DNA of 64,000 bases from Enemella evansiae (GTDB lineage: Bacteria; Actinomycetota; Actinomycetes; Propionibacteriales; Propionibacteriaceae): positions 124,001 through 188,000 of the forward strand of contig NZ_NMVP01000023.1 of NCBI RefSeq assembly GCF_002250705.1, in the 5' to 3' direction. Below the pieces are notes generated by a model, which was not told where the DNA came from, made no database searches, and was given only the letters and a program-made list of their open reading frames with translations. The translations under genes and the position numbers were made by a program. Every line of letters starts with the position of its first letter. Position 1 is the first letter of the stretch. This document shows positions 45,277-54,243 of this stretch, piece by piece.

Positions 45277-46182
45277 ATGACCGCACGCGAGAAGCTCCTG
45301 GCCCTGAGCGTGGCCGTGCTGTGGGGGCTCAACTTCCCGGCCACCGCGTACGCCCTGCAGCACTATCCGCCGATGCTCGCGGCCTCCCTGCGGTTCACCC
45401 TGCTGGCGATCCCCACCCTGCTGTTCGTCCCGCGGCCGCAGATCAAGCTGCGCTGGCTGATCGGCACCGGGATCGGGCTCGGCGTGCTGCAGTTCGCCTT
45501 CCTCTATGTCGCGATGGTGGCCGGGATGCCGGCCGGGCTGGCCTCGGTGGTGCTGCAGTCCTCGGCGCCGTTCACCGTGTTGCTCGCCGGGATCTTCCTG
45601 CACGAAAGGCTTTCCCGCCAGCAGTTGATCGGCGTGCTGATCGCGGTCGCGGGGTTGAGCGTGATCGCCTGGCACCGCGCCCAGGCCGCCGCCCTGCTGC
45701 CGGTGCTGCTGACACTCTGCGGCGGGCTCGGCTGGGCGATCGGCAACATCTGCTCCCGGCAGGCGAAGGCGCCCAAGCCGATCCAGCTGACCTTCTGGAT
45801 GTCGCTGATCCCGCCGCTGCCGATGCTCGGGCTGTCGCTGCTCTTCGAGGGTCCGCACCGGATCGGCCAGGCGCTCGGCACCGCGCTCACCCCGGCAGCC
45901 CTGCCGGCGAACCTGGGGATGCTCTACATCGTGGTCTGCGCCTCGATCCTGGGGTACGGGATCTGGAACAGCCTGATGGCCCGGCACCCCTCCAGCCAGG
46001 TCGCGCCCTGGTCGATGCTGGTGCCGGTGGTCGGCGTGCTCTCCAGCTGGCTCGCCTTCGACGAGGTACCAGCCTGGGCCGAGCTGCTCGGCGGTTGCCT
46101 GGTCGTCGGCGGCGTGCTGTACGCCTCCCTGCGGCTGCGGCGGCGCGCCGATCCGGTCAACGCACCGGTCCGGACCCCGTGA
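45277..46182 (+). CDS. EamA/DMT-family transporter
   Basis: This 301-residue protein has ten hydrophobic helices in two EamA repeats (first repeat includes VLWGLNFPATAYAL and LQSSAPFTVLLAGIFLHERL; second includes LVPVVGVLSSWLAFDEVP). Members export amino acids or metabolites. ATG 45277 was chosen because it starts exactly at the first helix. Confidence 0.85.
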   Translation: MTAREKLLALSVAVLWGLNFPATAYALQHYPPMLAASLRFTLLAIPTLLFVPRPQIKLRWLIGTGIGLGVLQFAFLYVAMVAGMPAGLASVVLQSSAPFTVLLAGIFLHERLSRQQLIGVLIAVAGLSVIAWHRAQAAALLPVLLTLCGGLGWAIGNICSRQAKAPKPIQLTFWMSLIPPLPMLGLSLLFEGPHRIGQALGTALTPAALPANLGMLYIVVCASILGYGIWNSLMARHPSSQVAPWSMLVPVVGVLSSWLAFDEVPAWAELLGGCLVVGGVLYASLRLRRRADPVNAPVRTP

Positions 46183-46221
46183 GCGGGCGGACCGACGGTT
46201 GGTAGGCCCCCGGAAAGCAGG

Positions 46222-46284
46222 GTTCATCTCGACACGCCGCCCCGGCCCCGCTGACGCGGTGCCGGGGCGGCTACTCGATGAACG
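46222..46284. repeat. R1 hairpin repeat C (convergent junction)
   Basis: A single R1 copy has outer arms GTTCATC/GATGAAC, internal asymmetric TCGACAC/TACTC, and a GC-rich inner stem GCCGCCCCGGC/GCCGGGGCGGC (11 of 11). The inner stem has a wholly different sequence from the other loci but keeps perfect pairing. It separates the converging EamA and ACAD-like genes. Confidence 0.92.
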
Positions 46285-46295
46285 GGGGGTCGGGG

Positions 46296-46874
46296 TCAGC
46301 CGGCCAGGGCGAAGGAGACCGGGGCGGAGACGGCGGCCAGTCGGCGGCGGGCGGCCGGGCGGCCATCGAGCTCGACCGCCAGCTCACCGGCCCGCCGCGC
46401 CAGCAGCCGGGCGGCACCGAGCAGCACCCACAGTTCGCTGATGCTGCCGGCCATCGTGTTGCAGGCCCAGCGCTGCCAGCCGCCGAGCAGCGAATAGCTC
46501 TCCGCGCGCAGCTCGTCGACCTCGACCCGGTACCGCTCGTGGGTCCCGCGGTCCACCACGGTCTCGGCATCGGCCAGCCCGCCCCGGATCAGTCCCGCGT
46601 ACCAGGACAGCTCCAGCACATCGGCCGCGATCCCCTCGGCACCCAGCGACCGCAGCACCGCGTACGCCGTGGTGGGGCATTCCTCGGCCAGCGCGGCGAC
46701 CGTGTCCGCCGAGCGCTGCAGACCGGCCCCGACCGGGCGGCCCAGCAGCCCGGCGGCCGCGATCTGGTCCACCGCCTCGTCCGGCGCCATCGCCCCACAG
46801 TCCACCGCGGACGCCATCTGGGCCACCCGGGCCCGGAGCAGATCGTCGACGGTGTGGCTGAAGATGATGGCCAC
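46296..46874 (-). CDS. Short acyl-CoA-dehydrogenase-like protein lacking the catalytic core
   Basis: This 192-residue helical protein resembles the N-terminal helical domain of acyl-CoA dehydrogenases (AVDQIAAAGLLGRPVGAG, then AALAEECPTTAYAVLRSLG) followed directly by something like the C-terminal helical domain (GGWQRWACNTMAGSISELWVLLGAARLL). The middle beta domain and the catalytic Glu region are absent. It may be a remnant or a binding protein; catalysis is unlikely. Confidence 0.55.
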   Translation of the reverse strand: MAIIFSHTVDDLLRARVAQMASAVDCGAMAPDEAVDQIAAAGLLGRPVGAGLQRSADTVAALAEECPTTAYAVLRSLGAEGIAADVLELSWYAGLIRGGLADAETVVDRGTHERYRVEVDELRAESYSLLGGWQRWACNTMAGSISELWVLLGAARLLARRAGELAVELDGRPAARRRLAAVSAPVSFALAG

Positions 46875-46938
46875 GGCGGTCCCTTTCGCTGACGGGCGCC
46901 GGCCATCGCCGACACCTCATTGATGAATGCGATGACCT

Positions 46939-46955
46939 TATAGGGTCTTCCTATA
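46939..46955. promoter_or_regulatory. TATAGG-N5-CCTATA inverted repeat in divergent promoter
   Basis: The A/T-rich dyad TATAGG (46939-46944) and CCTATA (46950-46955) lies between the ACAD-like gene and the histidine kinase gene. It stands out in otherwise GC-rich DNA and contains TATA-like sequence suitable for a -10 box on either strand. It could be the site of the NarL-type response regulator encoded downstream. Confidence 0.5.
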
Positions 46956-47052
46956 TGGGCGCAATCCCGTTCCACGGACCGATCACCGGGCCCGCACCGA
47001 GCGACCACAGACCGATGTCCCGCCAGCGGCGTACGCCTAGTCTGGACGCGCC

Positions 47053-48318
47053 ATGTCCATGCTGCGCCGCGCCACGACGCTCACCCCCGACGGTGAGCTG
47101 ACCGACCACCCGCGTGGGTGGATCGGTGATCTGGCGTTGACCGGATTCCTGCTGCTCACCACGGTGTTCCCCTATTTCCTGGTGCTCACCTACGGCTACT
47201 GGGGGTTCTCCGGCTGGGGGCAGATCCTGGTCGGGCTGACCATGGTCACCCCGCTGGCGCTGCGCAGCCACTTCCCGATGCTGATGCTCGGCCTGGTCAG
47301 CGTCGGTGGCGTGTTCCACCTGCTGCTGTCCGACACCCCGCTGCCCTGCCTGATCGTGATCCCGCTGGTCGTCTATTCGGTGGCCCGCTGGGTGGATGCC
47401 CGGGAATCGCGGATCGCGCTGGTGATCGGCGGGGCGGCCTCCGCCCTCGGTCCGATGAGCTGGTACAAGGCCGACACCGGTTGGGACGTCAACGTCGCGG
47501 TGCTCGCCGTGCTGGTCTGCCTGGGCATGGTGCTGACCCCCTACGTGGTCGGCCGCCGGCTGCGGGAATCGGAGCGGGCCAAGCTGCAGCAGGCCAATGC
47601 CGAGGCCGAACGGATCCAGAACCTGCTCGCCGAACGCGACCAGCGGGCCCGGATGGCCGAGATCAGCGCCCGGCAGCAGATCGCCCGCGAACTGCACGAC
47701 ATCGTCGCCCACTCGGTGTCGGTGATGGTCGTGCAGGCCGAGGGCGGCCGCGCGATGGCGGCCAAGAAGCCGGAGAAGGCCGCCGAGGTGTTGGACACCA
47801 TCGCCAGCACCGGCCGCGAGGCGCTCACCGAGATGCGCCGGATCGTCGGCGTCCTGCGCTCCGGATCCGACGAGGGTGAGGCGTACGCCCCGATGCCCGG
47901 CATGGGCGACATCCCCGAGATGGTGCAGCGGATGGGTGACCGGGTCGAACTGCGCGTCGAGGGGACACCACCACCCTGCGGTGCCGCGACCCAGCTCACC
48001 GTGTACCGGGTCGTGCAGGAGGCGCTGACCAACTTCCTCAAGCACGCCGGCCCGCAGGCCCGCGCGCTCGTCACGCTGCGCTACTCCGGGGAGAGCATCA
48101 TCGCCGAGGTCGTCGACGACGGCATCGGACAGGGTTCGGCCTCCGACGGGATGGGCAACGGGCTGAAGGGCATGGCCGAACGGGTCGGTGCGATGGGCGG
48201 GGTGCTGGAGGTCGGACCCCGATCTGCGGGAGGATTCGGGGTACGCGCACTGGTACCGGTGCTGCCCACCGGCAGCATCCGCACCCAGCCCCAGCCGGGG
48301 ATGCCCGCCCGGGGCTGA
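47053..48318 (+). CDS. Sensor histidine kinase (HisKA_3/NarL type)
   Basis: This 421-residue kinase has membrane helices from about 25 to 170, a coiled coil (about 168-205, REGERAK-like heptads), then the HisKA_3 phospho-acceptor His215 in ARELHDIVAHSVSVM and a HATPase domain with RVVQEALTNFLKHA, DDGIGQG and GNGLKGMAER. It pairs with the response regulator downstream. The signal is unknown; the short loops suggest sensing within the membrane. Confidence 0.9.
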   Translation: MSMLRRATTLTPDGELTDHPRGWIGDLALTGFLLLTTVFPYFLVLTYGYWGFSGWGQILVGLTMVTPLALRSHFPMLMLGLVSVGGVFHLLLSDTPLPCLIVIPLVVYSVARWVDARESRIALVIGGAASALGPMSWYKADTGWDVNVAVLAVLVCLGMVLTPYVVGRRLRESERAKLQQANAEAERIQNLLAERDQRARMAEISARQQIARELHDIVAHSVSVMVVQAEGGRAMAAKKPEKAAEVLDTIASTGREALTEMRRIVGVLRSGSDEGEAYAPMPGMGDIPEMVQRMGDRVELRVEGTPPPCGAATQLTVYRVVQEALTNFLKHAGPQARALVTLRYSGESIIAEVVDDGIGQGSASDGMGNGLKGMAERVGAMGGVLEVGPRSAGGFGVRALVPVLPTGSIRTQPQPGMPARG

Positions 48319-48344
48319 CCCGCACACGCACAGAAGAGGTACGC

Positions 48345-48365
48345 ATGATCAGGGTCTTCGCATGA
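48345..48365 (+). other. Six-residue mini-ORF from duplicated start region
   Basis: The 16-base string GCATGATCAGGGTCTT occurs twice, 17 bases apart (48343 and 48360). The first copy reads ATG ATC AGG GTC TTC GCA TGA, a mini-ORF encoding MIRVFA, and its stop overlaps the response regulator ATG as ATGA. The preceding AGAAGAGG is the only obvious ribosome site, so ribosomes would translate the mini-ORF first and restart on the regulator. Confidence 0.6.
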
Positions 48366-49021
48366 TCAGGGTCTTTTTGGCCGACGACCAGTCGCTGGTA
48401 CGCAGTGGCTTCCGGATGCTCATCGAGGCCGAGGACGACATGGAGGTCGTCGGGGAGGCAGCGGACGGGCAGGAGGCGGTCACCGCGCTGACCGCCCGCC
48501 CGGCCGATGTGGTGCTGATGGACATCCGGATGCCGGTGCTGGACGGGGTGGAGGCGACCCGCCGGCTCGTCGGTTCGGAGAACCCGACCCGGGTCCTGGT
48601 GCTGACCACCTTCGATCTGGACGAATACGTGTTCGCGGCCCTGAAGGCCGGCGCCTCCGGCTTCATGCTCAAGGACGCCCGGCCGGCGGAACTGCTCGCC
48701 GCGATCCGCGACGTCGCCGCCGGCGATGCCGTGGTGGCCCCCAGCGCGACCCGGCGGCTGCTCGATCACATCGCGCCCAGCCTGCCCGCCAACCCGGGGC
48801 AGAGCGGCCCCGACCCGCGGCTGGAGGTGCTCACCGAGCGCGAGCTGGAGGTGCTCACCGAGATCGCCCACGGCGCCACCAACGCCGAGATCGGCGCCCG
48901 GCTCTACATGGCCGAGGGCACCGTGAAGACCCATATCGGGCGGCTGCTGTCCAAGCTGCAGGCCCGGGACCGGGTGGGTCTGGTGCTGTTCGCCTACGAG
49001 ACCGGTATCGCCGGTCGCTGA
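48362..49021 (+). CDS. NarL/LuxR-family response regulator
   Basis: This 219-residue protein has a receiver domain with acidic pair Asp8-Asp9, phospho-acceptor Asp54 in VVLMDIRMP and Lys104 in FMLKDA, and a C-terminal LuxR helix-turn-helix (about 157-200, LTERELEVLTEIAHGATNAEI). It is the partner of the histidine kinase 43 bases upstream. ATG 48362 is preceded by a duplicated copy of the start region. Confidence 0.92.
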   Translation: MIRVFLADDQSLVRSGFRMLIEAEDDMEVVGEAADGQEAVTALTARPADVVLMDIRMPVLDGVEATRRLVGSENPTRVLVLTTFDLDEYVFAALKAGASGFMLKDARPAELLAAIRDVAAGDAVVAPSATRRLLDHIAPSLPANPGQSGPDPRLEVLTERELEVLTEIAHGATNAEIGARLYMAEGTVKTHIGRLLSKLQARDRVGLVLFAYETGIAGR

Positions 49022-49041
49022 GGCGTACCCGCCAATGGGCC

Positions 49042-50445
49042 CTATCCGTTGATCACCTGGGGCACGGCCACCGCTTTGAGGCCCTCGACGCCGAACTCCA
49101 AGCCGTATCCGGACCCCTTCACACCGCCGAACGGGACCATCGGGTGCACCCCACCGTGGCTGTTGATCCACACGGTGCCGGACTGGATCCGGGTGGCGAT
49201 CTCTCGCGCGGCCCCCGGATCACCAGACCAGACCGAGGCACCGAGGCCCGCGTCGAGTGCGTTGGCGAGCCCGATCACCTCATCCAGATCCCGGTAGCGG
49301 ATGATCGGCAGTGCCGGTCCGAACTGCTCCTCGATGACGAGGGGCTGATCGGGATCGATGTCCGCGACCAGGGTGGCCGGATAGAAGTTTCCGGGTGCAT
49401 CCCGATCCGGCTCGCCACCGAGGACGATCCGCGCACCCGATGCCTTGGCCTGCTCGACCAGGCGATCGACGATCGTGAACTGCTGGGGGGTGGTCAGCGG
49501 GCCGAGCACGTTCTGCTCGTCGGTGCCCGGTCCCATCGCCATCTTCTCCGCGACGGCGGTGAGCGCCGCGACGACCGCGTCGTAGACGTCCTCGTGCACA
49601 TAGAGCCGCTTCAGCGCGGCACAGGTCTGACCGGTGTTGATGAAGGCGCCCCAGAACAGGTCCTCGGCGATCGCCTCCGGATCCACATCCGGGAGCACGA
49701 TCCCCGGATCGTTGCCGCCGAGTTCGAGGGTGAGGCGGGGCAGCTGCTCAGCACTCTCCGCGACGATGGCCCTGCCGGTGGCGGTCGAACCGGTGAACAT
49801 CAGCTTGCCGAAACCGGGCTGGTTGGTCATCGCGGCGCCGAGGTCCCGGCCACCGGAGAGGACCTGCAGGACGCCTTCGGGGAGCACCTGGTTGACGATC
49901 GCGCCGAGCGCAAGCACCGACAGCGGGGTGTACTCACTGGGTTTCAGCACCACGGTGTTGCCCATCCGCAGCGCCGGCGCGAACTGCCAGCTGGCGATCA
50001 GCGCGGGCCAGTTCCAGGGCCCGATGGCGCCGACCACACCGATCGGCCGGTAGCTCAGGGTCGCGCGACCGGTCTCGTCATCCAGCACCTGCTCCGGCTC
50101 CAACGGGGTGGCCGCCGCGGCGCGCAGCCAGGCGGCGACCCCGCCGGCCTCGAAGCGGGCACCGGGCCCGTTCAGCGGCTTGCCCTGCTCGCGGGCGATC
50201 AGCTCGGCGAGCGCCTCCGCCGAACGATCCACCGCGTCCGCGGCCTCGTTCAGCAGCTGCGAGCGGCGTTCGTGACCGAGGGCCGCCCAGCCGGGCTGGG
50301 CCTTCTCGGCGGCCGCGACCGCCCGCGTCAGATCATCGGCCGTGGCCTGCGGTGCCCGCCCCACCACCTCATCGGTGGCCGGATTCGTGATCGGTTCGCC
50401 GTCCTCGACGCTCACCGCTGCCAGCAGACTTTCGTAGGTCTCCAT
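49042..50445 (-). CDS. NAD(P)-dependent aldehyde dehydrogenase
   Basis: This 467-residue aldehyde dehydrogenase has NWPALIASW (about 145) in the nucleotide domain, catalytic Glu241 in LELGGNDPG and Cys275 in NTGQTCAALKR. The C-terminal PFGGVKGSGYG motif is intact. ATG 50445 follows a GAGAGG ribosome site; the longer frame upstream has no support. Substrate unknown. Confidence 0.9.
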   Translation of the reverse strand: METYESLLAAVSVEDGEPITNPATDEVVGRAPQATADDLTRAVAAAEKAQPGWAALGHERRSQLLNEAADAVDRSAEALAELIAREQGKPLNGPGARFEAGGVAAWLRAAAATPLEPEQVLDDETGRATLSYRPIGVVGAIGPWNWPALIASWQFAPALRMGNTVVLKPSEYTPLSVLALGAIVNQVLPEGVLQVLSGGRDLGAAMTNQPGFGKLMFTGSTATGRAIVAESAEQLPRLTLELGGNDPGIVLPDVDPEAIAEDLFWGAFINTGQTCAALKRLYVHEDVYDAVVAALTAVAEKMAMGPGTDEQNVLGPLTTPQQFTIVDRLVEQAKASGARIVLGGEPDRDAPGNFYPATLVADIDPDQPLVIEEQFGPALPIIRYRDLDEVIGLANALDAGLGASVWSGDPGAAREIATRIQSGTVWINSHGGVHPMVPFGGVKGSGYGLEFGVEGLKAVAVPQVING

Positions 50446-50737
50446 CGATCCCCAACCTCTCCCTTGAACGAGGATGGACCGAGTATCCGCCGCCGGACGG
50501 CACCCACGCTTGTCCGGCAGCGCACGGCTCGATGCAGAATGTGCACGGTGTGACTCGAGCCGCTCGTGGCCGCTCAGGCACGGTTCACCGGTTCCTGAAG
50601 CCGCCCGGAAACGAGTTGGTGAGGGAATCGTTACCGGAGTTGGTGGAACTTTGGCCCGCGAGTTTGTAGTTTGACAGAAATCTGTTCCACGGATGTCACC
50701 ACCAGGGTGACCCACCGACGACGATGGGGCCGAGTAG

Positions 50738-51655
50738 ATGAAGCGAGGGCGCGTCCCGTTCCTGCTGACATTCCTGGTGCCGCCGCTGGTCCTGTTCGGG
50801 ATCTTCGTGCTGTCCCCGTTCGCGCAGGCCTTCTATCTGTCGATCACCGACTGGACGGGCCTCACCCCGGATTTCAACATCGTCGGGCTGCAGAACTACA
50901 AATACATCCTGGGGATCGGCGCACCACCCGATCTGACCTTCTGGCGGGGCCTGCGCAACAACCTGATCCTGCTGGTGCTGGTGCCGCTGATCACGATCGC
51001 GATCGCGCTGTTCTTCGCCACCATGCTCAATCTCTCCGGCGCCCGCGCCGGCCAGATCCGCGGCGTCTGGGGCGCCCCGGCGTACCGCTTCCTGTTCTTC
51101 GTGCCGCAGGTGATCTCGGTGGCCGCCCTGGGCATCATGTTCCAGCAGGTCTTCCAGCCGCGCGGCCTGCTGAACTCGCTGCTCGCCGTCGTCGGCATCG
51201 ACGGGCCGACCTGGCTGGCCGATGACCGCTTCGCGCTGGGCGCGGTGATCACGGTGATGGTCTGGACGCACGTCGGCTTCTACATGGTCTACTTCTCCGC
51301 CGCGATGGCCGCGATCCCGCGCGAACTGCTGGAGGCCGCCTCCATCGACCAGGCCTCCAAGTTCCAGACCTTCTTCCGGATCACCCTGCCGCTGCTCTGG
51401 CCGGCGGTGCAGACCGCGCTGATCTATCTGGCGATCTTCTGCCTCGACGGACTGGCGATCATCCAGGTGATGACCGTCGGACCGGGCGGACCGAATGGCG
51501 CGACCGAGGTGATGGCACTCTCGGTCTACCGGTCCTTCAAGGAGCAGGCCTGGATCGGGTACGCCTCCGCGCAGGCGGTGGTGGTCTTCTTCCTCACCTC
51601 GATCCTGCTCGCCCTGGCCTTCCGGATCACCCGACGAGAGCAGGTGGAACTGTGA
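50738..51655 (+). CDS. Sugar ABC transporter permease (NgcF-like)
   Basis: This 305-residue MalF-type permease has six hydrophobic helices and the EAA-loop segment (ELLEAASIDQASKFQTFFRITLPLL). It is the first of a permease-permease-binding protein operon resembling NgcEFG, the N-acetylglucosamine/chitobiose importer of Streptomyces. No ATPase is encoded here, as is usual where a shared MsiK-type ATPase serves. Confidence 0.85.
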   Translation: MKRGRVPFLLTFLVPPLVLFGIFVLSPFAQAFYLSITDWTGLTPDFNIVGLQNYKYILGIGAPPDLTFWRGLRNNLILLVLVPLITIAIALFFATMLNLSGARAGQIRGVWGAPAYRFLFFVPQVISVAALGIMFQQVFQPRGLLNSLLAVVGIDGPTWLADDRFALGAVITVMVWTHVGFYMVYFSAAMAAIPRELLEAASIDQASKFQTFFRITLPLLWPAVQTALIYLAIFCLDGLAIIQVMTVGPGGPNGATEVMALSVYRSFKEQAWIGYASAQAVVVFFLTSILLALAFRITRREQVEL

Positions 51656-52539
51656 CCCTCACCGACGAGCAGGTCGAGCAGGCCCCGACGCAGCAGCCGC
51701 TGCGCCGGGAGCGCACGGGCCGGGGACTCAGCGTGGTCACCCAGGTGGTGCTGATCATCTGGACCCTGGTCACCGTGATCCCGGTGCTGTGGGTGTTCTC
51801 CAGCTCGCTGAAGACCGACAACGAGATCTTCGTCGACTCCTGGAAGTTGCCGAAGACGCTGATGTTCCAGAACTATGCGCGGGCCTGGGGTGAGTCCGGG
51901 TTCGCGTCCTACTTCCTGAACACGGTGATCATCGTCGGCTGCTCGGTGGTGCTGGTGATGGTGCTCGGCTCGATGGTGTCCTACTGCCTGGCCCGTTACG
52001 AGTTCCCGGGCCGCAAGATCCTGCTCGGCATCTTCGTCGGCGCGAACGCGGTGCCGATGTTCGTCGCCCTGGTGCCGCTGTTCGGGATCATGCGCGGGCT
52101 GGAACTGCTCGGCACCTACCGCGGGATGATCGCGGTCTACACCGCCTGGGCGCTGTCGTTCACCGTGTTCTTCCTGACCTCCTTCTTCCGGGCGCTGCCC
52201 AAGGAGGTCTACGAGGCCTCCTTCGTCGATGGGGCCGGGCACTTCAAGACGTTCTTCCTGGTGATGCTGCCGATGGCCCGCCCGGGCCTGGTCTCGATCG
52301 GCATCTTCAACCTCGTCGGGTTGTGGAACCAGTACCTGATCCCGCTGTTCCTGAACCCCGACCCGAGCCGGTACGTGATCACCCAGGGCCTGGCCCGGAT
52401 GGCCGCCGACGCCGGTTACCGGTCCGATTTCTCCGGCCTGTTCGCGGGACTGGTGATCGGCATGGCGCCGGTCCTCATCCTCTATTTCATCTTCCAGAAG
52501 CAGATCCAGACCGGTATGACCGCCGGCGCAGTCAAGTAA
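51652..52539 (+). CDS. Sugar ABC transporter permease (NgcG-like)
   Basis: This 295-residue MalG-type permease has six helices and an EAA loop (EVYEASFVDGAGHFKTFFLVMLP). GTG 51652 overlaps the previous stop as GTGA. It is the second permease of the Ngc-type importer. Confidence 0.87.
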   Translation: MTLTDEQVEQAPTQQPLRRERTGRGLSVVTQVVLIIWTLVTVIPVLWVFSSSLKTDNEIFVDSWKLPKTLMFQNYARAWGESGFASYFLNTVIIVGCSVVLVMVLGSMVSYCLARYEFPGRKILLGIFVGANAVPMFVALVPLFGIMRGLELLGTYRGMIAVYTAWALSFTVFFLTSFFRALPKEVYEASFVDGAGHFKTFFLVMLPMARPGLVSIGIFNLVGLWNQYLIPLFLNPDPSRYVITQGLARMAADAGYRSDFSGLFAGLVIGMAPVLILYFIFQKQIQTGMTAGAVK

Positions 52540-52558
52540 TTCCCACAGAAAGGTCTCG

Positions 52559-54010
52559 ATGATGAGCCCAGATCCACACAACATCAGCCGCCGCAGCCTC
52601 TTCCAGATCGCCGTCGGTGGCGCCGCGGTGATCGGCCTCGGCTCCCTCAGCGCCTGCGCGACCGGCGGCGGCAACACCTCGGGCAGCAGCGGCAGCTCCG
52701 GGGGCGAGCAGAAGTCACCCGACAACCCGTTCGGGGTGGACAAGTCGGCCCCGATCGAGGTGGTCATCTTCAACGGCGGTTACGGCGACAAGTACGGCAC
52801 CGAGCAGGTGGCGCTCTACAACAAGTGGGCCGGTGGCGACGTCGCCAAGATGAAGTCCACCACCAAGATCGCCACCGAGCTGCAGCCGCGGTTCCAGGCG
52901 GCCAACCCGCCGGAGGTGTTCGACAACTCCGGTGCCGATGCGCTGCCCCGCGCCCAGCTGGTCGCGCAGAAGCAGGTCGCCGACCTGACCCCGCTGCTCG
53001 ATGCGCCCACGGTCGACGACCCGAGCAAGAAGATCCGCGACATCCTCACCCCGGGGACCGCCGAGCAGGGCTCCTTCGACGGCGTCATGCGCGAGCTGAA
53101 CTACGTCTTCTCGATGTGGGGCATCTGGTACTCCTCCAAGCTCTTCAACGAGAAGGGTTGGACGGTTCCGAAGACCTGGGACGAGTTCATGGCGCTGTCG
53201 GAGAAGATCAAGGCCGACGGCAAGATGGCGCCCTACATACACACCGGTGTGCACACCCAGTACATGGCCGCGATCATCGGCACGATGGCGGTCAAGAAGG
53301 GCGGTCTGGAGTACGCCAAGAAGCTGGACAACCTCGAGGACGGTGCCTGGACCGACGACTCGATGCTCGCCGTCGCCAAGGCCTGGCGGGAGTACTACGA
53401 CAAGGGCTTCATCGCACCGGGCGCCGAGGGTCTGGACCACACCACCTCGCAGGCCGAGTGGGCGCTCGGCAAGGCGGCGATGATTCCGGTCGGCTCCTGG
53501 CTGGAGAACGAGCTCAAGGACAAGGCCACCGGCAAGTCCAAGGCGCCGGAGGGCTTCGACATGAAGGTGTTCACCACCCCGTCGCTGCCCGGTGACAAGA
53601 TGCCGCAGACCGCGATCCGCGGCAGCGCGGGTGAGCCCTTCGTGGTCTCCGAGGCCAGCAAGAACAAGGCCGGCGGCCTGGAGTACATGCGCCAGATGCT
53701 GTCCAACGAGGCGACCTCGAAGTTCGCCGAGCTGACCGGCAGCCTGGTCGCGGTGAAGGACGCCGGCAAGCGGTTGACCAACCCCTCGACCGCGTTGCAG
53801 TCGGTGGCCGACGCCCAGCAGGCGGCGGGCAGCAATGTCTTCAACCTGCAGTACGACACCTGGTACGCGCCGATCAAGAACGCCTCAAAGGACCAGGTCC
53901 GCAACCTGCTCACCGGCAAGGCGACCCCGGAGCAGTTCTGCGAGAACATGCAGAAGGCCGCCGATCAGGTGAAGGCGGATCCGAAGATCACCAAGTACCA
54001 GGTCAAGTGA
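52559..54010 (+). CDS. Ngc-type sugar-binding lipoprotein (NgcE-like)
   Basis: This 483-residue solute-binding protein has a Tat-like SRRSLFQ motif, a hydrophobic core and a lipobox LSAC, then a Gly/Ser-rich linker. The mature part has the GGYGDKYGTEQVALYNKW start and VIFNGG strand characteristic of the NgcE group (N-acetylglucosamine/diacetylchitobiose), though related beta-glucosides are possible. Two ATG codons (52559, 52562) are adjacent; AGAAAGG lies upstream. Confidence 0.85.
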   Translation: MMSPDPHNISRRSLFQIAVGGAAVIGLGSLSACATGGGNTSGSSGSSGGEQKSPDNPFGVDKSAPIEVVIFNGGYGDKYGTEQVALYNKWAGGDVAKMKSTTKIATELQPRFQAANPPEVFDNSGADALPRAQLVAQKQVADLTPLLDAPTVDDPSKKIRDILTPGTAEQGSFDGVMRELNYVFSMWGIWYSSKLFNEKGWTVPKTWDEFMALSEKIKADGKMAPYIHTGVHTQYMAAIIGTMAVKKGGLEYAKKLDNLEDGAWTDDSMLAVAKAWREYYDKGFIAPGAEGLDHTTSQAEWALGKAAMIPVGSWLENELKDKATGKSKAPEGFDMKVFTTPSLPGDKMPQTAIRGSAGEPFVVSEASKNKAGGLEYMRQMLSNEATSKFAELTGSLVAVKDAGKRLTNPSTALQSVADAQQAAGSNVFNLQYDTWYAPIKNASKDQVRNLLTGKATPEQFCENMQKAADQVKADPKITKYQVK

Positions 54011-54020
54011 TGCCGGTCCC

Positions 54021-54080
54021 CATCGGCTGAGCGAGGAACGAGATCCCCCGTCGGCTGAGCGAGGAACGAGTCGAAGCCAC
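54021..54080 (+). repeat. R2 short repeat, two tandem copies
   Basis: CGGCTGAGCGAGGAACGAG occurs at 54024-54042 and again at 54052-54070; the second continues with TCGAAGCCAC. They lie just after the NgcE-like stop. Related copies are in frame inside qsuB (19570-19605) and the unknown protein at 57545-57575. Confidence 0.8.
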
Positions 54081-54096
54081 GGGGTCCCGGACCGAA

Positions 54097-54134
54097 ACGA
54101 GGCGGTGTCATCCGAGCGGATGGCGCCGCCTCGT
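54097..54134 (+). terminator. Hairpin terminator after the Ngc operon
   Basis: ACGAGGCGG (54097-54105) pairs with CCGCCTCGT (54126-54134); inside, CATCCG pairs with CGGATG around an AG loop, giving a long two-part stem. No clear T-run follows, as is common in high-GC actinobacteria. Confidence 0.75.
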
Positions 54135-54161
54135 CACGTTTCCCGGCGGCGTGTCGGGGTC

Positions 54162-54195
54162 CGGACAACACCTGCACGTTTCGGACAACACCTGC
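54162..54195 (+). promoter_or_regulatory. Tandem 14-base direct repeats upstream of sigma-like gene
   Basis: CGGACAACACCTGC occurs at 54162-54175 and 54182-54195, exactly 20 bases apart, about two helical turns. They lie 49 bases upstream of the ATG of a sigma-like DNA-binding gene. This is the form of an operator that binds two copies of a regulator on one DNA face. Confidence 0.55.
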
Positions 54196-54243
54196 CGCAA
54201 CGCTCCCCGGACAGGCTCATCCCAGGGCCGACGAAGGGAGCAG

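Noticed and set aside
49042..50445. Aldehyde dehydrogenase as the semialdehyde step of the ring-cleavage pathway
   Set aside because: It is 29 kb from the catabolic cluster, in a separate unit, with nothing linking it to that pathway.
50671..50700. TTGACA promoter before the Ngc operon
   Set aside because: TTGACA at 50671 has no convincing -10 at 16-18 bases; I could not call the promoter with confidence, and no clear DasR-like operator was seen.
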